Below, in pieces: positions 1-8,012 of a DNA stretch of 34,384 nt; position 1 is the first letter of the stretch; each line of letters opens with the position of its first letter. The stretch is from Candidatus Saccharimonadota bacterium. Its GTDB lineage: Bacteria > Patescibacteriota > Saccharimonadia > Saccharimonadales > JACDBH01. The notes under the pieces were generated by a model. The model was not told where the DNA came from. It saw only the letters and a list, made by a program, of their open reading frames with translations, and searched no databases. Where the stretch lies: positions 1 to 34,384 of the forward strand of contig JAQGGW010000008.1 of NCBI GenBank assembly GCA_028289135.1, in the 5' to 3' direction. Position numbers and translations under genes: made by a program.

Positions 1-807
1 TGCCTGGCTCCCAAGCTCATTAGCCATAAAATAGGTCTTGCCTTCAGAAATACTCACAATGTTTACTGCCCAGTCTTTGCTGTACGACTTCATAATTTCT
101 GCAATCTGGTCTTTTCCAAAGCTCAGCAACTCCTTTGCATCCCAAGTAACTATCTGCCCAAGTGCCTGGGGTAAGGCGTTCGTTTCGGTAATAAGTTTAA
201 CATCATTTTTTACAGCGTCTGCCAGATTTGCTTCAATTAATTTTTGCGCATCTGAAAAATAAACCGCGGGAAAATTTTTATCTAATTCTGCTTTTTGGCT
301 TAGTTTTTCGTAAGCTTCGTGGTCACGGCTTTTAGTTATTGCCGCTGTAAAGTTTAGGGTATTATCCAAAATTCCGGCGGCCAGCATTTTGGCGTTTATT
401 GGCTGCATCTGATCCAGCAGGCCAGCCTTTTCCCAACGCTCATACACCAACGTGCAAGCCGCGCCGATAGGCTCAATCTGCGCTTTCTCACCAAGTTTAC
501 TACGCCAGAAATCTTCGTGGCCCGGGTGGTGGTCAATTACCTCAATCACTTTTTCTTCGACGACAAAAGTATCGAGGTATTCCCTGTTCGTGACGTCAAT
601 CAACACAAAACTATCCCCATCAATTGGAGTATAGGACTTAAGATTAACTGCTGGATTTTGGACACTTTTGGTAATGCTGCTGTTTGGCGGCGAGGTGCTG
701 GCGGCAATGGCCTCAAAGCCCTGCAGCCGTAAAAGTTCAGCGAAGGCAATACAGCCAGCATAGGCATCAATGTCTAAATACGCGGAGCCGGCCGTTACGA
801 CGATCAT
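1..807 (-). CDS. DHH-family phosphoesterase, Mn-dependent inorganic pyrophosphatase-like (C-terminus cut by window edge)
   Basis: I translated this frame by hand: it is open from an ATG at 807 to the window edge (269 codons), so the C-terminal part is missing. It carries the DHH signature at residues 92-94 (VIDHHPGHEDF), an N-terminal DID motif at 12-14 and a stretch AAGILDNTLNF resembling the family II pyrophosphatase ILSDTL motif. The family hydrolyses pyrophosphate or short phosphate esters with Mn in the cytoplasm. The usual first-motif His (HxNPDxD) appears replaced (GSAYLDID), so the exact substrate is uncertain. It is the last visible gene of the aspS operon: the HAD gene stop ends 1 nt upstream, and a GGAGG Shine-Dalgarno (812-816) lies inside the HAD gene end. 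Pyrophosphate removal beside an aminoacyl-tRNA synthetase would help pull aminoacylation forward (inference). Confidence 0.85.
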   Translation of the reverse strand, partial: MIVVTAGSAYLDIDAYAGCIAFAELLRLQGFEAIAASTSPPNSSITKSVQNPAVNLKSYTPIDGDSFVLIDVTNREYLDTFVVEEKVIEVIDHHPGHEDFWRSKLGEKAQIEPIGAACTLVYERWEKAGLLDQMQPINAKMLAAGILDNTLNFTAAITKSRDHEAYEKLSQKAELDKNFPAVYFSDAQKLIEANLADAVKNDVKLITETNALPQALGQIVTWDAKELLSFGKDQIAEIMKSYSKDWAVNIVSISEGKTYFMANELGSQA

Positions 808-808
808 T

Positions 809-1270
809 CTACCTCCTTAAAGTTGCAATAAGTCGCTGTTCATCTAAAAAGAGGTCCAGCGCATCCAGGATCGTCGGGACAATAATGTCTGAATTTAACA
901 AAGTCTGAACGTGCACGCCTTCGGCCTGCATTGTCACAATTGAAAGCTTAACGATTTTCATAAGCTCAATGTCAATTAACCCATTGCCAATTGATACACA
1001 GGTTTCAGGATTCATATCTTGCGCTAAATTTCGTTTTTCTTCGGCAGTTTTAGCTAGCTTCCACTCAATACCAAGTTCGTTTGCAAGAGCATCCGCATCG
1101 TTACGCGTATTTCCCGTAAAAAATACTATGTTAAAACCACGCGCCTTTAAACCATTCAGGCGTTCATGAACACCATCAACAAGCTTGCCCGCGATCGATA
1201 AGGTGCCGTTTAAATCCAAGATAATTGTCTCGATATAAAAATCTTCGTGGCCAGGGACGAAGTAATTCAT
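809..1270 (-). CDS. HAD-superfamily phosphatase, soluble P-type-ATPase-like
   Basis: A 153-aa small HAD hydrolase. Motif I is LDLNGTL with the nucleophile Asp19; the usual second Asp is Asn21, as in the soluble P-type-ATPase-like HAD group. Motif II is FFTGNT, followed by a Lys region, and motif III is GNGLID. There is no cap domain of any size, so it probably acts on a macromolecule or a small phosphate ester; the substrate is unknown. The ATG directly abuts the aspS stop codon (zero gap) and the next gene starts 1 nt after this stop, so the three genes are co-translated. Likely a housekeeping phosphatase; family assignment is firm, role is not. Confidence 0.82.
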   Translation of the reverse strand: MNYFVPGHEDFYIETIILDLNGTLSIAGKLVDGVHERLNGLKARGFNIVFFTGNTRNDADALANELGIEWKLAKTAEEKRNLAQDMNPETCVSIGNGLIDIELMKIVKLSIVTMQAEGVHVQTLLNSDIIVPTILDALDLFLDEQRLIATLRR

Positions 1271-3031
1271 TTAACCTTCGACGATTTTAATGCCCAGCTC
1301 TTTGATGAGCTTTGGTTCGGCAGCGGACGGCGAACCGGTCATGAGATCAACGCCAGAACCGTTTTTGGGGAATGCCACTACTTCGCGGACGTTGTCCTCG
1401 CTCATGAGCTCCATAAACATGCGGTCAAGCCCGTAGGCACAGCCAGCGTGCGGTGGCGCGCCGTACTTGAAGGCACTAAGCATAGCGCCAAACTTTGATT
1501 CTACATAAGCTTTGTCATAGCCAAGCACGCCAAAAACTTCATACAAAACATCGGGGTTGTGGTTGCGGACGCCGCCGCTACAAATCTCGTAGCCGTTCAT
1601 GACCATGTCGTATTGGTCAGCCAAAATTCCTAATTTATCTTCTGCTTTTAATGCCTCAAGCCCGCCTTTTGGCATGCTGAAAGGGTTGTGTCCAAAGTCG
1701 AGTTTTTTATTCTGCTCGTCGTATTCGTAAAATGGAAAGTCCACTATCCAACAAAGCGCAACAATGTTTGGATCTTTTAGCTTAAAGTGGTTAGCAAACT
1801 CAATCCGGAGTTTTCCAAGGACCTTGTTTACCACTTCCCTTTTGTCCGCGCCAAAGAAAATTACGTCGCCATCCGTGGCTTCCATTTTTGTAATAATGGT
1901 TTTTAGCTCTTCGGGTGTAAAGAATTTAGCAATTGGCGAGACAGCTTCCCCGTCCTTGACGGTAATGTAGGCTAGGCCCCCTGCCCCTTCGCGCTTGGCA
2001 ATTTCTGTAAAGTTATCAATTTGCGAACGGCTCAGTTCACTTGCGCCCTTTACGGTAATTGCTTTAACGCAGCCGCCGTCTTTTACGGCGTTTGCAAACA
2101 CGCTAAAGCCAGCATCTTTAACTTCGTCGCTAAGTTCAACAAGTTCCATGCCATAACGAAGGTCCGGCTTGTCGATGCCGAAGCGCTCCATGGATTCGCT
2201 ATAAGGAATACGTGGGATTTTTTCTTCCAACAGTTTTTTGCCAGCAAAGCCCTTAACAAGATCAACAATCAACGGCTCAATTGTGGTACGGACTTCTTCG
2301 CCGTCCTCAACAAAAGACATTTCCATGTCCAGCTGGTAAAACTCGCCGTATAAACGGTCGGCGCGCGGGTCTTCGTCGCGGAAACATGCTGCCATCTGGT
2401 AATAACGAGGCACGCCTCCAACCATCAAAAGCTGCTTAAACTGCTGCGGAGCCTGCGGCAGCGCGTAAAAAGAACCAGGGTGCATACGGGCTGGGATCAA
2501 AAAGTCACGGGCGCCTTCTGGGCTGGAGTTTGCCAAAATTGGCGTCTGGATTTCGATAAATTCACGTTCGTCCATATATTTGCGGATCCGAGAATACATT
2601 TCGGCCCGTTTTTTTAGCATCATCTGCATTTTGGGGCGGCGAAGGTCAAGATAGCGGTACTTTAGGCGGCTTTCTTCGTTAATGAACTGCGCGCTATTTA
2701 CTTGGATCGGCAATGCCTCGGATTTATTTAAAATAGTCAGCTCGCTGACGACTAATTCAATTGCTCCGGTTTCAAGGTTTGGATTTTTAAGTCCTTCTTC
2801 GCGTTCTTTTATTTCACCGGTAGCTTTAATTACAAATTCATCACGCAAATCCTGGCCAATTTGAAAAGCCGCTTCGGCCTGCGGGTGGATCGTCAGCTGT
2901 AATACTCCCTTGTAGTCGCGCACATCGATAAAAATTACCCCGCCGTGGTCGCGGCGGGCGTTTACCCAACCTTTTACTGTTATTGTTTTGCCTATTTGTT
3001 CTACGGCGTCGGTCGTATATGTACGTTCCAT
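1271..3031 (-). CDS. aspS: Aspartyl-tRNA synthetase, probably non-discriminating (Asp-tRNA Asx)
   Basis: 586 aa, the usual length of bacterial AspRS. An N-terminal OB-fold anticodon domain (GWVNARRDHGG) is followed by class II catalytic motifs: motif 2 FRDEDPRADRLYGEF and motif 3 GCAYGLDRMFMEL. The GAD insertion lies between them. It charges tRNA with aspartate in the cytoplasm. His29 (RDHGG) and Gly80 (EREEGLKNPN) sit where non-discriminating AspRS have His31/Gly81, whereas E. coli has Leu and Lys; so it probably also makes Asp-tRNA(Asn), to be amidated by GatCAB. First gene of an operon with the HAD and DHH genes. A possible -10 TAGAAT is at 3054-3059, with a weak GGGA before the ATG. The promoter call is weak; the gene call is certain. 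Confidence 0.97.
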   Translation of the reverse strand: MERTYTTDAVEQIGKTITVKGWVNARRDHGGVIFIDVRDYKGVLQLTIHPQAEAAFQIGQDLRDEFVIKATGEIKEREEGLKNPNLETGAIELVVSELTILNKSEALPIQVNSAQFINEESRLKYRYLDLRRPKMQMMLKKRAEMYSRIRKYMDEREFIEIQTPILANSSPEGARDFLIPARMHPGSFYALPQAPQQFKQLLMVGGVPRYYQMAACFRDEDPRADRLYGEFYQLDMEMSFVEDGEEVRTTIEPLIVDLVKGFAGKKLLEEKIPRIPYSESMERFGIDKPDLRYGMELVELSDEVKDAGFSVFANAVKDGGCVKAITVKGASELSRSQIDNFTEIAKREGAGGLAYITVKDGEAVSPIAKFFTPEELKTIITKMEATDGDVIFFGADKREVVNKVLGKLRIEFANHFKLKDPNIVALCWIVDFPFYEYDEQNKKLDFGHNPFSMPKGGLEALKAEDKLGILADQYDMVMNGYEICSGGVRNHNPDVLYEVFGVLGYDKAYVESKFGAMLSAFKYGAPPHAGCAYGLDRMFMELMSEDNVREVVAFPKNGSGVDLMTGSPSAAEPKLIKELGIKIVEG

Positions 3032-3165
3032 TTGTTATTCCCTGTTTACTTAGATTCTAAAGTGGTTTTTGGAGAGGGGCTTTTGGCAACAATAAATCAA
3101 ACCGGCTATTTAGTTGCCAGCCCATGGATTTATATCGGGATTTGAACGCCAAAACATTACAGGGG
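3032..3165. other. Intergenic between CBS gene end and aspS start
   Basis: 134 bp without a gene. It holds an inverted repeat GGCAAC/GTTGCC (arms near 3085-3090 and 3113-3118) that may end the CBS-protein transcript, although no clear U-run follows, and the presumed aspS promoter with TAGAAT at 3054-3059 on the minus strand. Confidence 0.35.
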
Positions 3166-4158
3166 TCATTTTACCACAGCAATCTGTTCGTCGCCAGCGG
3201 CTTCCACCACTTTTTCTATTGGTGCTTTTAGCTCAGGAACAGGCTTACCGACAATTTGCTGTAAAACGTCTTCGATCGTGATAAAACCCACCATGTCACT
3301 GGCCGGATTATGAACAATAAAAACCGTTTGTTTAGTCTTATAAAAAACTTGCAGCACATGTTCGAGGTCGCGGTCTTCGTCGACAAAATAAACCTTCTGC
3401 TGCATTGCCTCGGCAACTGCGGAGTTGTGTTTGATATCCATCAGGTCATGCATGTTTAGAATTCCTACAACCGTCTTTTTATCTTCGCCCATAACTGGAA
3501 AGTGAGCGTGGCCGCTTTTGTACAAATCGTCCAAAACAACAGGGGTCAAAGATTCCCCGACAGGCACACTAATGACCCGGCTTTTTGGGATCATAACGTC
3601 ATGAACGGTGCGCTTTGCAAACTGCAAAACTGCCGCCAACATACGCATTTCGTCCGGGTTAAGGTCAGTATCTTCTGGCGAAACTGCCTCCAGCATACGT
3701 TTTAACTCTTCACGCGTTAGCGTAACTGGTTCGTCGTTTAAAAAGTTGTCAAACACCCGGCCAAGCGGCAGCATGACAAACTTCAGCCCGTTGGTAAGGC
3801 CCAGAAGCGGCGCGCTGCAAAGCATAAGCAAACGGATTCCGATTGGCTTTAGGAACAGTTCGGTCAAAACAATAAAAGCGATAAACAAAATCAACGCAAT
3901 CACTACCCAAGCGAGCCATGATGCTAAAGACGTAGTAATCAAAACTACTACGGCGCTCAAACTTAATGCCCGCAAAAGCTCAATCGTAAGATATGTACTG
4001 GAACCCCGGGCCTTTAATGGATACAACTTTTTGGCAGCGTCGTCCTTTTGCTTGGCCCAGTAACGGAGATGCGAGGTCGAAAGGGTCCGGTAGCCTGCCG
4101 CCATGGCACTCAACAAAACGCTCACGGCAAGCAGCAGTAAAAAGAGAATAACGCTCAT
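3166..4158 (-). CDS. CNNM/CorC-like membrane protein with paired CBS domains
   Basis: 330 aa from the ATG at 4158. A longer reading frame begins at a GTG (4188), but a TGcTACAAT extended -10 at 4166-4174 overlaps that extension and ends 7 nt before the ATG, so I take the ATG as a leaderless start. The N-terminal third has several hydrophobic segments (first at residues 1-20, more at about 65-130), as in the DUF21/CNNM domain. The rest has two CBS repeats (VHDVMIPKSRVISVPVG... and VYFVDEDRDLEHVLQVF... with VGFITIEDVLQQIVG). Relatives are linked to Mg or other divalent-cation efflux and are often called hemolysin-like. CBS pairs bind adenine nucleotides. Divergent from the DsbA-like gene. Confidence 0.88.
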   Translation of the reverse strand: MSVILFLLLLAVSVLLSAMAAGYRTLSTSHLRYWAKQKDDAAKKLYPLKARGSSTYLTIELLRALSLSAVVVLITTSLASWLAWVVIALILFIAFIVLTELFLKPIGIRLLMLCSAPLLGLTNGLKFVMLPLGRVFDNFLNDEPVTLTREELKRMLEAVSPEDTDLNPDEMRMLAAVLQFAKRTVHDVMIPKSRVISVPVGESLTPVVLDDLYKSGHAHFPVMGEDKKTVVGILNMHDLMDIKHNSAVAEAMQQKVYFVDEDRDLEHVLQVFYKTKQTVFIVHNPASDMVGFITIEDVLQQIVGKPVPELKAPIEKVVEAAGDEQIAVVK

Positions 4159-4165
4159 GGATAAT

Positions 4166-4174
4166 ATTGTAGCA
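4166..4174 (-). promoter_or_regulatory. Extended -10 promoter, CBS gene (leaderless type)
   Basis: On the minus strand this reads TGcTACAAT, followed by 7 nt and the ATG at 4158. No Shine-Dalgarno is present, so transcription should begin at or next to the start codon. Confidence 0.6.
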
Positions 4175-4287
4175 TTTGAACACCTCACACCAGCAACCCT
4201 AACCGCGCATAACTCAGTTTTATGGCATTTATAGCATCAGAGGGGCAATTACTATATTATGTAATCACTTAAAGAGGATTTCCCGTC

Positions 4288-4941
4288 ATGAACAAGAAGG
4301 TCATAGGTATTATTGCTGCGGTAGTTGTCGTTGTTGCTGGATTTTTGTTTCTTACCAAGCCAAAAGCCAAGACCAATACATCTACAGGTTCTACCAGCTC
4401 AGTTAGCAACCACGTCGAAGGCAAAGGAGCTAAAAACGTAACTTTGGTCGAATATGGCGACTACCAGTGCCCTGCATGCGGCGCCTACTACCCAATTCTT
4501 AAAACTTTGTTCGACAAATACCAAGACGACATTTACTTCCAATTCCGCAATAACCCGCTGGAAAGCCTCCACCAAAACGCCCGCGCCGGTGCTCGCGCCG
4601 CCGAAGCCGCCAACATCCAGGGCAAGTTCTGGGAAATGCACGACGCACTCTACGAAAACCAAAAATCATGGGAAAGCGCCAGCGATCCACTGGTTTACTA
4701 CACCCAATACGCTAAGTCAGTTGGTGTAGCTGACCTGACCAAATTTGCCGCGGACTATCGCAGCACCGCCGTGAACTCGATCATAAACGCCGATCTCCAA
4801 GCCGGCCAAAAATACAGCATCACCGGCACGCCAACCTTTATCCTAGACGGCAAAAAGCTCGAAGCCAACCCAAACAGCGCCGACGCTTTCTACAAAATCC
4901 TCGACGCCGAAATTGCCAAGAAAAACCCCGTAGCTAAATAG
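4288..4941 (+). CDS. DsbA-like membrane-anchored thiol oxidoreductase
   Basis: 217 aa. An N-terminal signal-anchor helix (residues about 4-23) is followed by a Thr/Ser linker and a DsbA-type thioredoxin fold: active site CPAC at Cys61-Cys64 and the cis-proline motif TGTPTF near residue 178. It should act outside the membrane, forming or isomerising disulfides in exported proteins; Patescibacteria usually pair it with a VKOR-type oxidase, which is not in this window. The start is supported by AGAGGA 8-9 nt before the ATG. A -10-like TATTAT lies at about 4254-4259 inside a small ATTAC/GTAAT inverted repeat. Single gene, divergent from the CBS gene. Confidence 0.93.
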   Translation: MNKKVIGIIAAVVVVVAGFLFLTKPKAKTNTSTGSTSSVSNHVEGKGAKNVTLVEYGDYQCPACGAYYPILKTLFDKYQDDIYFQFRNNPLESLHQNARAGARAAEAANIQGKFWEMHDALYENQKSWESASDPLVYYTQYAKSVGVADLTKFAADYRSTAVNSIINADLQAGQKYSITGTPTFILDGKKLEANPNSADAFYKILDAEIAKKNPVAK

Positions 4942-5226
4942 ATTTTAGATTTAGAAAAAACTTCTAGTTTAATACTGTATAAATTGCTGCCAAGGTGCTC
5001 TTTTTATACGCACAACCACTGAGGCAGGTTTGCTTAATACGATCCGGACTTTGATTGGCGTACTTTTTTGCTCCACAAAGCTTCAGTTTCTTTTGGTCAT
5101 AAAAAATGACCCTTAAAGAAGGCCTTGGCTTTTGATTTATTTTTTAATTTTTGTTTTCCTCACGTACGGGTCTCGCTTCCGTACTTCAGATATGTAGATT
5201 ACTATACCCGTTGCTTATGCTTATTG
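4942..5226. other. 285-bp gene-free stretch with several hairpins
   Basis: Lies between the convergent DsbA-like and iron-permease genes. No convincing coding frame. I see four potential hairpins in a row: TGCC...GGCA around 4989-5026 with inner GTGC/GCAC; CTTTGatTGG/CCACAAAG around 5052-5083; GGTCAT/ATGACC around 5095-5111; and GTACGG/CCGTAC around 5164-5185. None has a clean U-run, so these are not obvious terminators. It does not match RNase P, SRP RNA, tmRNA or 6S signatures that I know. Content unexplained. Confidence 0.4.
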
Positions 5227-5655
5227 TCAAGCTATATTTTTGGTTTTGCGGTGCTTGTGAGCCTCTTGGAGTTTGGAATGAAGCTTTCTAAAAGCTATGA
5301 CGTCTGTCTTTTCATGGAGCCGTTCGAATTCTTTACTAACTACCGCAAGCTCTTCGTCTGTTAGGTCTTCAATATCTATAAAACTATTCCGCCCTTTTCC
5401 TGACCGGATAAGCTCGTCAAGCTTAAGCTGTATGGCCCTACCATCCCTGTTCTGAGTGTTCTGAATCAAAAATACCATCAAAAACGTAACAATGGTTGTC
5501 CCGGTGTTGATAACCAGCTGCCATGTGTTGGAATAATTAAATAGCCGGCCTGTTAGCGCCCAAACAACGACAATTAAAAGCGCGCCAAGAAAAGTAGAAG
5601 GATTGCCTGCGGCAACAGATACGTGTGATGCGGCTTTTCTAAAGGCTTCTTTCAT
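5227..5655 (-). CDS. Low-affinity iron permease family protein
   Basis: 142 aa. Two hydrophobic helices (residues about 20-38 and 45-63) surround NTGTTIVTFLMVFLIQNTQNRD, the signature of PF04120 (low-affinity iron permease family), followed by a charged cytoplasmic tail with LDELIRS. Real transport function of bacterial members is poorly established, so read it as a small membrane protein of that family. The ATG at 5655 has no Shine-Dalgarno; an extended -10 TGcTAGAAT ends 10 nt before it, so the leader would be only a few nucleotides. It is divergent from the antiporter gene, whose -10 shares the sequence TAGAATAAG. Confidence 0.85.
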   Translation of the reverse strand: MKEAFRKAASHVSVAAGNPSTFLGALLIVVVWALTGRLFNYSNTWQLVINTGTTIVTFLMVFLIQNTQNRDGRAIQLKLDELIRSGKGRNSFIDIEDLTDEELAVVSKEFERLHEKTDVIAFRKLHSKLQEAHKHRKTKNIA

Positions 5656-5665
5656 GACTTATCTT

Positions 5666-5710
5666 ATTCTAGCAGACATTTTTGCGTATTAGGCCTCTCC
5701 CCATTAGAAT
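5666..5710. promoter_or_regulatory. Divergent promoters of iron permease and Kef genes
   Basis: Minus strand: TGcTAGAAT (5666-5674) 10 nt before ATG 5655. Plus strand: TTGCGT (5682-5687), a 17-nt spacer and TAGAAT (5705-5710). Both -10 boxes continue as TAGAATAAG. Confidence 0.55.
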
Positions 5711-5735
5711 AAGCGTAAGAGGGAATCAAAAAGAA

Positions 5736-7436
5736 GTGCACAGTATTTTTTCAGAACTTGGTCTTGTCATCGCCGTGGCGGTTGCTGTCAGCCTATTCAT
5801 GCGCCTCATCCGCCAGCCGCTTATCATCGGCCACATCTTAACCGGACTTTTGGTTGGCCCTTCGTTTTTACACCTTATAAAATCCCCAGAAACCATCCAG
5901 GTGTTTTCGGACTTCGGCATCGCCCTGCTGCTTTTGATCGTTGGATTGGGCCTGAACCCGCGCATTATCAAAGAGGTGGGTAAAATTGCCGGGACAATTG
6001 CCATTGGCAAAGTAACCCTGACCACGCTCTTTGGCTATGCCGTCTCGCGACTGTTTGGCTACAGCGCGCTGCCGTCGCTATTTATTGGCGTATCATTGTC
6101 ATTTTCTAGCACCATCATCATCTTGAAGCTTTTAAACGATAAAAAAGAACAGTCCCGGCTGTACGGCAAAATCTCGGTTGGCTTTTTGCTGGTCGAAGAT
6201 CTTATCGCCACCATTTTGCTGGTGGTTGTCTCTGCCTCTGGCAATGGCGGTGTAACGCTGAGCGACTTCGCGACCCTGGCAATCAAATGCATCGGACTGA
6301 TTGTTGCCATCTGGCTGGTAAGAGTGCTGCTTGTTAATAAAATGGGCAACATCATTGCCAAAAGCCAGGAATTTTTATTTTTGTTTGCCATCGGCTGGGC
6401 GCTGGGTATCGCGGCCTTGTTCCAGGTGGCCGGTTTTAGCCTCGAAATTGGCGCCTTAATCGCTGGCGTTAGCTTGGCTTCCCTGCCCTACGCCCAAGAA
6501 ATTTCATCCCGGCTTAAAGTCCTGCGCGACTTTTTTATCGTGCTGTTTTTCATCGGCCTTGGGTCGCATTTGCAGCTACATAACGTGATGCACATTTTGC
6601 CGCGGGCCTGCATTTTGTCACTGCTCGTTTTGGTCGGCAACCCGCTAATTGTCATGACCATAATGGGACTCAGCGGCTACACCAAAAAGACAAGTTTTAA
6701 GACAGCGATGCTTGGCACACAGATCAGCGAATTTTCACTCATCCTTTTGTTGCTTGCCAATAAGCTCGGGCACATTAGCCAAGAAGTTTTGTCTTTGCTT
6801 ACCATTGCCGCACTTATTACCATCGCAGTTTCGACCTACCTTATTCTCTACTCTGACAAGCTCTACATTTTATTTGAACGCTATCTGGAGCTGTTTGAAC
6901 GGCGCAAGGTTAAGCAAGAGCACGAACAGCGCCATCATTTTGAACTGGTTTTAATTGGCTACCAAAAAGGCGGACAGGAATTCTTAAAAGTTTTCCAGCA
7001 GCTTAAAAAACGCTACGTTGTCGTGGACTACGACCCGGGTATTATTGATACGCTGGAGCACCGCGGCGCGGAATATCTGTACGGCGACGTCACCGATCCA
7101 GAGCTTTTAGAAGAGTTGAACCTCAGCCATTCCAGATTAGTCGTATCAACTATTACCGACATGACCACCAACAAATTTATTGCCGACTGGCTCGAAAAAA
7201 ATAATCCGCGCGCTGTATTTATTGCCACCGCTGACAGCAGCGAAGAAGCCGCTGAACTATACGGTCTCGGTGTGGCCTATGTAATTCTGCCGCACTACAT
7301 TGGATCAGAAAAAATTGGCAGCTTCATTAAGAAAAACGGCTTCAACAAATCCGAATTTAAAAAGTACCGCGAAAAGCATTTGGCATATCTGCAGACGCAC
7401 TACGACTTGTTTGCCGAACCCGCGACCGACTCATAA
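5736..7436 (+). CDS. Kef-type cation:proton antiporter with TrkA-N domain
   Basis: 566 aa from a GTG at 5736. An upstream TTG (5682) is in frame but coincides with the -35 box, and the -10 and an AGAGGGA ribosome site (5718-5724) lie between, so the GTG start is better. About 12 hydrophobic segments form a CPA2/KefB-like exchanger domain (residues 1-380), followed by a TrkA-N/RCK nucleotide-binding domain (about 395-520, VVVDYDPGIIDTL, YGDVTDPELL). The Gly-rich loop reads GYQKGG rather than GxGxxG, so nucleotide binding may differ. Expected role: K+ or Na+ exchange for protons, gated by nucleotide. The 3' end overlaps the convergent nadD gene by 37 bp. Confidence 0.92.
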   Translation: MHSIFSELGLVIAVAVAVSLFMRLIRQPLIIGHILTGLLVGPSFLHLIKSPETIQVFSDFGIALLLLIVGLGLNPRIIKEVGKIAGTIAIGKVTLTTLFGYAVSRLFGYSALPSLFIGVSLSFSSTIIILKLLNDKKEQSRLYGKISVGFLLVEDLIATILLVVVSASGNGGVTLSDFATLAIKCIGLIVAIWLVRVLLVNKMGNIIAKSQEFLFLFAIGWALGIAALFQVAGFSLEIGALIAGVSLASLPYAQEISSRLKVLRDFFIVLFFIGLGSHLQLHNVMHILPRACILSLLVLVGNPLIVMTIMGLSGYTKKTSFKTAMLGTQISEFSLILLLLANKLGHISQEVLSLLTIAALITIAVSTYLILYSDKLYILFERYLELFERRKVKQEHEQRHHFELVLIGYQKGGQEFLKVFQQLKKRYVVVDYDPGIIDTLEHRGAEYLYGDVTDPELLEELNLSHSRLVVSTITDMTTNKFIADWLEKNNPRAVFIATADSSEEAAELYGLGVAYVILPHYIGSEKIGSFIKKNGFNKSEFKKYREKHLAYLQTHYDLFAEPATDS

Positions 7437-8008
7437 ATCCAATTCTTCTTGGCATACTGATTCACTGACTCAAGCATGCCGTTTGGCTTGTCGCCGCTTC
7501 GGATAGCATCACGGATGTCCCGCGCCGCCACAGCCTTAAAGTTGCTAACCAGAACATGTGTTTCTGGCGGCTCAACCGGCAAGTTGGCCAGCAGCTGGAA
7601 CGCATGGCGTTCGTCTTTTTCACCGCGTACCGCCACCACCAAGCCAACTTTTTTAAGCAACGCTTTGACGTTCGGCCAGACCGAAATGTGGCTCAGAACG
7701 TCCGTACCAATTAGCATCAAAAGCTGCGCGTCAGGATATTTTTGAATAAGCCGCGGCAAACTTGTCCCGACCGTAAACTGCTTGTCTGGCAGCTCCAGCA
7801 CTCCAAGTTTGGGGTATGCCTTAATGGCCAGGTTAATCATGGCAATGCGGTGGCTCTGGTGCGTCACGTCGCCTTTGTACCGCGGCCGCGGCTCCGGCAC
7901 AAACACCACTTCGTCCAAGCCAGCCGTTTCCAGCGACTGCAGCGCAAAGCTAATGTGGCCCTTATGCACTGGGTCAAACGTCCCCGCAAAAATCCCAATC
8001 CTTTTCAT
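7400..8008 (-). CDS. nadD: Nicotinate-nucleotide adenylyltransferase-like nucleotidyltransferase
   Basis: 202 aa from the ATG at 8008; an in-frame start seven codons earlier lies inside the previous gene end. The nucleotidyltransferase signature GTFDPVHKGH is at residues 9-18, and LIGTDVL and a C-terminal ISxxxIR-like segment (AARDIRDAIRSG) fit NadD. It transfers AMP from ATP to nicotinate mononucleotide in NAD synthesis. The start lies 4 nt after the DUF6580 stop; a TACAAT (8015-8020) six nt before the ATG could be an internal leaderless promoter, but it is also coding sequence. Last gene of the riboswitch-led operon. A related NMN or pantetheine-type enzyme is possible but less likely. Confidence 0.85.
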   Translation of the reverse strand: MKRIGIFAGTFDPVHKGHISFALQSLETAGLDEVVFVPEPRPRYKGDVTHQSHRIAMINLAIKAYPKLGVLELPDKQFTVGTSLPRLIQKYPDAQLLMLIGTDVLSHISVWPNVKALLKKVGLVVAVRGEKDERHAFQLLANLPVEPPETHVLVSNFKAVAARDIRDAIRSGDKPNGMLESVNQYAKKNWIYESVAGSANKS

Positions 8009-8012
8009 CCCC

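Noticed and set aside
518-1256. Shared 14-nt string coding PGHEDF in both the DHH and HAD genes
   Set aside because: Short and isolated; surrounding sequence is unrelated, so a chance match is more likely than a duplication.
3140-3165. tRNA TpsiC-arm-like GTTCAAATCC on the minus strand
   Set aside because: The flanking bases do not form a T stem, and no acceptor or anticodon arm is found.
5125-5364. 79-aa plus-strand frame in the gene-free gap
   Set aside because: Overlaps the iron-permease gene on the other strand, has no ribosome site or promoter, and its composition (Phe/Tyr/Cys-rich) is that of a random frame.
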